The position numbers and the translations under genes are program-made. The notes under the pieces are model-generated. The model was not told the origin of the DNA. It did not search any database and was given only the letters and a program-made list of their open reading frames with translations. A stretch of DNA of 39,810 nucleotides from Heliobacteriaceae bacterium (GTDB lineage: Bacteria > Bacillota > Desulfitobacteriia > Heliobacteriales > Heliobacteriaceae), in contig JAQWAU010000015.1 of assembly GCA_028707535.1 (NCBI GenBank), forward strand, positions 1-39,810, written 5' to 3'. This document shows positions 35,526 through 39,810 of this stretch, one piece after another (position 1 is the first letter of the stretch; each line of letters starts with the position of its first letter).

Positions 35526-35553
35526 CACCACTGGCTTTCCCGGTACATATAGT
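35526..35553 (+). promoter_or_regulatory. Mother-cell sigma (SigE/SigK)-like promoter candidate for the ATP-grasp cluster
   Basis: CATATAGT (35546-35553) fits the -10 pattern CATAnnnT shared by SigE and SigK; CACC (35526-35529) sixteen bases upstream fits the SigK -35. No competing TTGACA/TATAAT pair is seen in this gap. Confidence 0.35.
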
Positions 35554-35577
35554 GCATTAGATTTAAAGGGGGTGCCG

Positions 35578-36645
35578 GTGGTGATTGTTGGCGTGCTGGT
35601 ACATCCGGCCGTAAAACCGGATCGATTTCGGGGTAACCGGTTGTTTTTTCGCCAACTGGCTGAGCAAGGGGAAGGAATTGGCGTGAAGATTGCCATTTTT
35701 TCGCCCCAGCAGATTAACTGGCCCCGCCGGCGAGTCCGGGCATATGTTTACCGGGGTGTCACCGGGCGGTGGGTGATGCAGGGGCTACCATTACCGGGGG
35801 TTGTTTATGACCGGTATTTTTCTATCGGAAATCAACCGGCAAACATCTTTGCTTGCCGGAAAACCTTGGCCAAACGAGGGGTGCCTCGTTTCAACCCCGC
35901 GATTGGTACAAAATACCAAATCTACCGGCAATTAGCCCGGGATCCCGAAACTGCGCGGTATTTGCCCGAAACGCTGTTGTTTAACCGGGGCAAAGACCTT
36001 AGCCGCAAGCTGGCTGTTTGGCAACGGGCCTACTTAAAACCGGTCACCGGGATGAAAGGCAAAGGCATTATCCGCTTGTCCCCCCGGGCGAATAACCTGG
36101 TCTATCTTGAGCAGGTAAACCGCAAAAACGGGCGCTTGCTGACGACGGAAGGGGCCGTGAAATCGGTGCGTTCTTTGATCAGGGGGCGGCGTTATCTTTT
36201 GCAACAAGGGATTGAGCCGGCTACTTGGGAGGGAAAAATATTCGATTTGCGGATTCTGGCGCAAAAGGACCGGCAAGGCCAATGGCAGATTACCGGTGGC
36301 GCCGCCCGGGTTACGGCCAACGGGATTACCTGTAATCTGCATACCGGCGCCCAGGCGGTATCCCTGGAAACCGTTTTGACGGCGCAAGGAGGGGTAAAAC
36401 CGGCGGATGTATACGCGGTAGCCAGTTTGATTGCCCAAAGCCTGGGAAAAGCTAACCGGGGTTTGGGTGAACTGGGGTTGGATTTTTTGGTTGACACCCA
36501 GGGCCGGTTATGGTTTTTGGAGGCCAATCCCCGCCCGGGAAGGATTGTATTTCACCGGATTGGTGATTTAGCTACCCGGTTGCTGGCTGTCCGGCGCCCT
36601 TTAGAGTATGCGCAGTACCTTGCCGGGAAAAGAAAGGCCCGGTGA
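35578..36645 (+). CDS. YheC/YheD-type ATP-grasp ligase, copy 1 (spore coat-associated family)
   Basis: 355 aa from GTG 35578, six bases after AAAGGGGGT (GTG 35572 and 35581 are alternatives). N-terminal alpha/beta domain starting VIVGVLVHP, central VYDRYFSIGN, then an ATP-grasp core: nucleotide lysine in AYLKPVTGMKGKGI, DLRILAQKD, and the metal-binding end ELGLDFLVDTQGRLWFLEANPRPGR (D, E and N all present). ATP-grasp enzymes join a carboxylate, via acyl phosphate, to an amine. The YheC/YheD family is linked to the spore coat in Bacillus; its substrate is unknown. First of three in tandem. Confidence 0.88.
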   Translation: MVIVGVLVHPAVKPDRFRGNRLFFRQLAEQGEGIGVKIAIFSPQQINWPRRRVRAYVYRGVTGRWVMQGLPLPGVVYDRYFSIGNQPANIFACRKTLAKRGVPRFNPAIGTKYQIYRQLARDPETARYLPETLLFNRGKDLSRKLAVWQRAYLKPVTGMKGKGIIRLSPRANNLVYLEQVNRKNGRLLTTEGAVKSVRSLIRGRRYLLQQGIEPATWEGKIFDLRILAQKDRQGQWQITGGAARVTANGITCNLHTGAQAVSLETVLTAQGGVKPADVYAVASLIAQSLGKANRGLGELGLDFLVDTQGRLWFLEANPRPGRIVFHRIGDLATRLLAVRRPLEYAQYLAGKRKAR

Positions 36646-37958
36646 AAGGGATGGCCATAGTTACGTTATGTGCCCAGGAAGCCGGCCGGTATAACCTGAA
36701 CGCCGGCGATTCCGTTGCCGTGCAGGCCGGGACGCAAATCCAGACCGGCCGGATTAAGATTGGGACGGTCCGTTCCCTGAAACCATTATCTGCCAACTTG
36801 TTAGCCGCCCTTAATTGGCCGGGGGATGTCCGGTATCACTGGCGGTATTCACCCGGGGAAAACAAGCTGCTGGTAGGACCGTTAATCGGCATCTTGACTC
36901 ACCGGCCGGCCGGGAAGAATTATTCTTCGCGACCCCATCTAAGAACAATTCAGCGGTATGCCCGCCGGATGGGCATTGTTGCGGTCGTATTTTGTGCGCA
37001 AGATGTTTGTTGGGAAAACGGCACCATTGAAGGGATGATTCTCCGCTCTTCCGGGTGGGTGCGGCGGGTTTTCCCGATTCCCAAAGTAATCTATAACCGG
37101 ATTTTTTCCCGGAGAACGGAAAACCGGCCGGAGATAGCAGCATGCAAACAAGCCTTAAGCACTCTTCCGGGTTTGGTGTTGTTTAACCCGCGTTACTTTG
37201 ACAAATGGGAAATTCACGAACACCTACGGCAGACGGTGACCGTACGGAGTTTATTGCCGGAAACCAAGCTCCTGGAGCAGCCGGCGGACATCTGGCCTTT
37301 GGTTAATACTTATGGTCTTGTTTATTTAAAGCCGGTTCATGGTAGTCAGGGGGTTGGTATTTTCCGGGTCGGCATCCGCCGTAAAGGAGGCTATTATTTT
37401 CAATCCCGGAATTTTGACCCTAGTTTAAGCAAGGCATTAAGCAAAGAACATGTAGAAAAAAAGGTAAAAAAACTGTTGGGGGTTAGTACCTATGTCGCCC
37501 AACAGGGATTGCGCTTGGCCAGGATTGGCGGTTCGCCGTTTGATCTTCGTCTGTTGGTCCAAAAGGATGGCAAGGGGGTTTGGCGGATTACCAAGGCCTT
37601 TGGGCGGGTGGCGGCCCCAGGCCGGTTTACCGCCAACTTAAGTCAAGGCGGCAAGGCGATGGGCATCAGGCACACCTTGGCGGTAGCGGTCGTATTGCGC
37701 AAACGAAAACGCGCGGTAGTAATCAAAGAACTGGAGAAATGGGGGAGTGTTCTGCCTAAGGTGTTGGAGGAGAATACCGGCCTCAACTTAGGAGAATTAG
37801 GACTGGATCTCGGATTGGACCGTTATGGCCGCTTGTGGCTGTTGGAGATTAATTCTAAGCCGCGTAAACGCTTGGTCACCGAGGAAGGGGACCCACGACA
37901 GGTGCGGTTGTCTATGCAGCGGCCGCTTGCTTATGGGCGGTCGTTGGATGGGTTTTGA
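36642..37958 (+). CDS. YheC/YheD-type ATP-grasp ligase, copy 2 (long form)
   Basis: 438 aa. An extra N-terminal domain of about 80 residues (Gly/Val-rich, GDSVAVQAGTQIQTG) precedes the shared region beginning GPLIGILTHRP. It then has KVIYNRIFSRR, the ATP-grasp lysine in VYLKPVHGSQGVGI, DLRLLVQKD, and the closing ELGLDLGLDRYGRLWLLEINSKPRK with intact metal ligands. This longer form corresponds to the full YheC/YheD layout. GTG 36642 overlaps copy 1 by 4 bp (GTGA). Confidence 0.88.
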   Translation: MKGMAIVTLCAQEAGRYNLNAGDSVAVQAGTQIQTGRIKIGTVRSLKPLSANLLAALNWPGDVRYHWRYSPGENKLLVGPLIGILTHRPAGKNYSSRPHLRTIQRYARRMGIVAVVFCAQDVCWENGTIEGMILRSSGWVRRVFPIPKVIYNRIFSRRTENRPEIAACKQALSTLPGLVLFNPRYFDKWEIHEHLRQTVTVRSLLPETKLLEQPADIWPLVNTYGLVYLKPVHGSQGVGIFRVGIRRKGGYYFQSRNFDPSLSKALSKEHVEKKVKKLLGVSTYVAQQGLRLARIGGSPFDLRLLVQKDGKGVWRITKAFGRVAAPGRFTANLSQGGKAMGIRHTLAVAVVLRKRKRAVVIKELEKWGSVLPKVLEENTGLNLGELGLDLGLDRYGRLWLLEINSKPRKRLVTEEGDPRQVRLSMQRPLAYGRSLDGF

Positions 37959-37978
37959 CCGAGACAAGGAGGATGGGG

Positions 37979-39094
37979 ATGAGGGTGCCAGATGTTGGGG
38001 TGTTGGCTTGGGGAACGGGTTCCCAAGCAAAGCCTTTCGGCAGGTGGTCCTACCCCTTGGGGAAAACCGTTTCTGCCCTGGAAAGAAGGGGTCTTAAGGT
38101 GGCGGTGATTCCGGCGCAGGCCTTAAATGGCGGGAAAACGGTTGTTGGTTGGTATCCGCTGAAAACGGCCGCCTCCTTCCGCTGGGCCGCCCAAAAAACT
38201 ATGCTTCCCGATATTTTTTACAACCGCATTTTGGGTCGTCAACGCGAAAAACGGAAAAGTGTGCAAGCTGGGCTGCAAGCCTTAGCGGGAAACGGTAAAA
38301 TCGTCTTTAACCCTGGTTATTTATCCAAGGCGGCGATCTACGAACATCTGACGGATACGGAGGTTAATGCCTACTTGCCGGATACCCTGGTGACACCGAC
38401 CCCGCAGGCGGTGATAGAGTTTTTACAGCGGTGGCCGGTGGTCTATTTGAAGCCTTTGGAGAGCTGTCAGGGCCGGGGGATCTTCCGTTTGGCGGTCACC
38501 GGCCGGTCCTGGCTGGTCAAAGGGGTGCGGAAAAAGGAAACCCTGACCAGATTGCTGTCACATAAACAGGCCTTGGCAACCTGGCTCGGCCGGGTGCTTC
38601 ACCACCGGCAGTACTTGGCCCAACGAGGGATTCGGCTGGACCGCCTGCAAAGCCGCCAGTATGATTTACGGGTACTCTGCCAAAAAGGGGCTGACGGGGA
38701 GTGGGCTTATGTTGGCGCCGGGATCCGGCTGGCGGCCCGGGGGCAGATTGTTACCCACCGGCCCAATGGGGGGCAGGTCGTTTCCGTTAAGCAGGTAATG
38801 GTTCGCCGATTTGGTGCCGGGGGCTGGCGGGAAAAAGAAGGTGAGCTGGCGGAGATTGCCGTTATGGCCAGCCGGTTGTTGGAAAGGGGACATGGCGGGA
38901 ATTTCGGCCTACTTTCGCTGGATGTAGCTTGTGATGCCCCTGAAGGGAAATTTTGGATCTTAGAAATGAACTCCAAGCCCGGCGCCTTTGATGAAGGCCG
39001 GATTCAACGCAAAAGCGACAACCTTTTGGCGGGTTACCTGCGGTATCTGCTGGTTCAAAGGGGGAAAGGCAATGCAAGTATACATTCGGCATGA
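37979..39094 (+). CDS. YheC/YheD-type ATP-grasp ligase, copy 3
   Basis: 371 aa from ATG 37979, six bases after AAGGAGG; TTG 37955 in frame overlaps copy 2 but has no ribosome binding site. Layout as copy 1: DVGVLAWG start, DIFYNRILGRQ, ATP-grasp lysine in VYLKPLESCQGRGI, YDLRVLCQK, and the closing LLSLDVACDAPEGKFWILEMNSKPGA. It is the most divergent of the three but keeps the acidic and Asn ligands, so activity is likely. The three copies share only scattered motifs, which points to different substrates, not recent duplication. Confidence 0.87.
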   Translation: MRVPDVGVLAWGTGSQAKPFGRWSYPLGKTVSALERRGLKVAVIPAQALNGGKTVVGWYPLKTAASFRWAAQKTMLPDIFYNRILGRQREKRKSVQAGLQALAGNGKIVFNPGYLSKAAIYEHLTDTEVNAYLPDTLVTPTPQAVIEFLQRWPVVYLKPLESCQGRGIFRLAVTGRSWLVKGVRKKETLTRLLSHKQALATWLGRVLHHRQYLAQRGIRLDRLQSRQYDLRVLCQKGADGEWAYVGAGIRLAARGQIVTHRPNGGQVVSVKQVMVRRFGAGGWREKEGELAEIAVMASRLLERGHGGNFGLLSLDVACDAPEGKFWILEMNSKPGAFDEGRIQRKSDNLLAGYLRYLLVQRGKGNASIHSA

Positions 39095-39810
39095 CCAACC
39101 GGCGGTGATGGCAGCTTTAGTTCGTAAATTGGCGGCCAAAGGAATCAAGGTTACGGTGGATAGCGGGGTTCCGGACGGACCGGTGGATTGGTGGATCGAA
39201 TGGGGCAATGGCTATTGGGCCAGACCGCCGGTAGCCGGGCGGATGCTTAATGTTGGTTCCTATTCCTCCCCGGCGGCATCCAACGACATGGCGGAGAAGT
39301 TTTTGGGGTTGAACCGTTTGCGGGCATTCCTGGGCGATGACGGAACAAGTTGGCCGGTAGCGGTTTGGCCGAAAGAATACCAGGTTTATTTGTGGGATGC
39401 GCAAGTGGTGGCGGTCCAACGCAAGGTGGCGACCAGGTATTTTCGGGAATTTGCCGGTGCAAAAACTAATACTCCCCGGTTTCAGTGGCTGGAGCGCCTG
39501 ACGACCTGGGAGCGGGAACGCTTACTCCCGATGGCCGTGCGGACCCTGCATTGTCTTGGCCTGGATTTCGGTAAGGTCCGGCTGGGAGTGAACCGTTCCA
39601 GCGGTCCGGTGATTATTGGTTTCGATCCTGCCCCAAGCGTTTCGCCACGACTTACCCAGGTTTATGCCGAAGCGATCGCTGACTCTTTGACGGCATGGCA
39701 ACGTTCCGTAACGGTGACGATCGGCTCTGATCCGGAATTCATGTTAAGTCTCTTGCCGCAAAAACGGATGGTCCCCGCTTCCCGGTTCTTTCCCCGGAAC
39801 GGTTTGGTTG
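39072..39810 (+). CDS. Fusion of an ATP-grasp-like remnant with a type 2 COOH-NH2 ligase domain (partial)
   Basis: At least 246 codons, running off the right edge. ATG 39072 lies inside the end of copy 3 and follows GGGGGAAAGG. Residues about 1-205 look like a reduced ATP-grasp: a short alpha/beta start (VYIRHDQPAVMAALVRKLAAKG), NDMAEKFLGLNRL, and LHCLGLDFGKVRLGV leading to IIGFDPAPSVSPRL, where the usual E-x-N is FDPAP. From residue 213 a new domain starts (VTVTIGSDPEFML, GSDPEF at 218-223, then VPASRFFP), which I recognise as the opening of the glutamine-synthetase-fold COOH-NH2 ligase type 2 (phiEco32-like amidoligase) family. These form amide bonds with ATP. Coupled to the three ATP-grasp genes, it should act in the same pathway. 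Confidence 0.75.
   Translation, partial: MQVYIRHDQPAVMAALVRKLAAKGIKVTVDSGVPDGPVDWWIEWGNGYWARPPVAGRMLNVGSYSSPAASNDMAEKFLGLNRLRAFLGDDGTSWPVAVWPKEYQVYLWDAQVVAVQRKVATRYFREFAGAKTNTPRFQWLERLTTWERERLLPMAVRTLHCLGLDFGKVRLGVNRSSGPVIIGFDPAPSVSPRLTQVYAEAIADSLTAWQRSVTVTIGSDPEFMLSLLPQKRMVPASRFFPRNGLV

Overview
The window looks like chromosome of a spore-forming member of the Firmicutes, probably an anaerobic, deep-branching clostridial or Limnochordia-like lineage. Pointers are SpoVS, YheC/YheD-type spore-coat ATP-grasp proteins, an SLH-anchored surface enzyme, RNase Y plus RNase J, strong AGGAGG ribosome binding sites, frequent TTG/GTG starts, and gene order recA-recX-rny-ymdB-spoVS. No insertion sequence, phage, tRNA, rRNA or CRISPR array was seen. 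The assignment is inference; no database was searched.

Layout. 1-185: 3' end of groEL and a bidirectional terminator. 181-2484 (minus): GH18 glycosidase with three SLH repeats, then a basic membrane protein. 2652-4479: acetyltransferase/deacetylase pair acuA-acuC. 4495-7144: a sigma-A promoter, rimO, pgsA, terminator, and a small membrane-anchored protein coupled to 7141-8646, a compact FtsH-like AAA metalloprotease. 8764-13706: cinA, a DEAD-box helicase with a DbpA-type tail, two DUF881 proteins, thpR. 13733-15362: recA with a clear promoter and a LexA-box-like site, then recX. 15388-15670: promoter, a long self-complementary RNA that resembles 6S RNA, and its terminator. 15720-19256: rny, an unrecognised gene, ymdB, spoVS. 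19302-21803: M19 dipeptidase, aminotransferase, small coiled-coil protein. 21837-30345: cobalamin riboswitch and an eight-gene cobalamin operon cobU-cobQ-cbiB-cbiA-cobT-cobS-cobD-cobC. 30395-35495: DUF1232 protein, guaB, a ParM-like actin with a small ParR-like partner, and RNase J. 35578-39810: three consecutive YheC/YheD-type ATP-grasp ligases and the start of a fourth protein that carries the GSDPEF signature of type 2 COOH-NH2 ligases.

Most notable: (1) the terminal cluster of three ATP-grasp ligases plus one amidoligase, a likely peptide-synthesis or peptide-tagging system of the spore surface; (2) both corrinoid amidases (CobQ and CbiA) lack the glutaminase nucleophile cysteine, and CobQ also lacks the catalytic histidine, suggesting ammonia-driven or partner-fed amidation; (3) a chromosomal ParM/ParR-like pair with an overlapping SigH-like promoter and Spo0A-box-like site; (4) a candidate 6S RNA between recX and rny; (5) an FtsH-like protease whose extracytoplasmic part may be encoded by a separate, translationally coupled gene.
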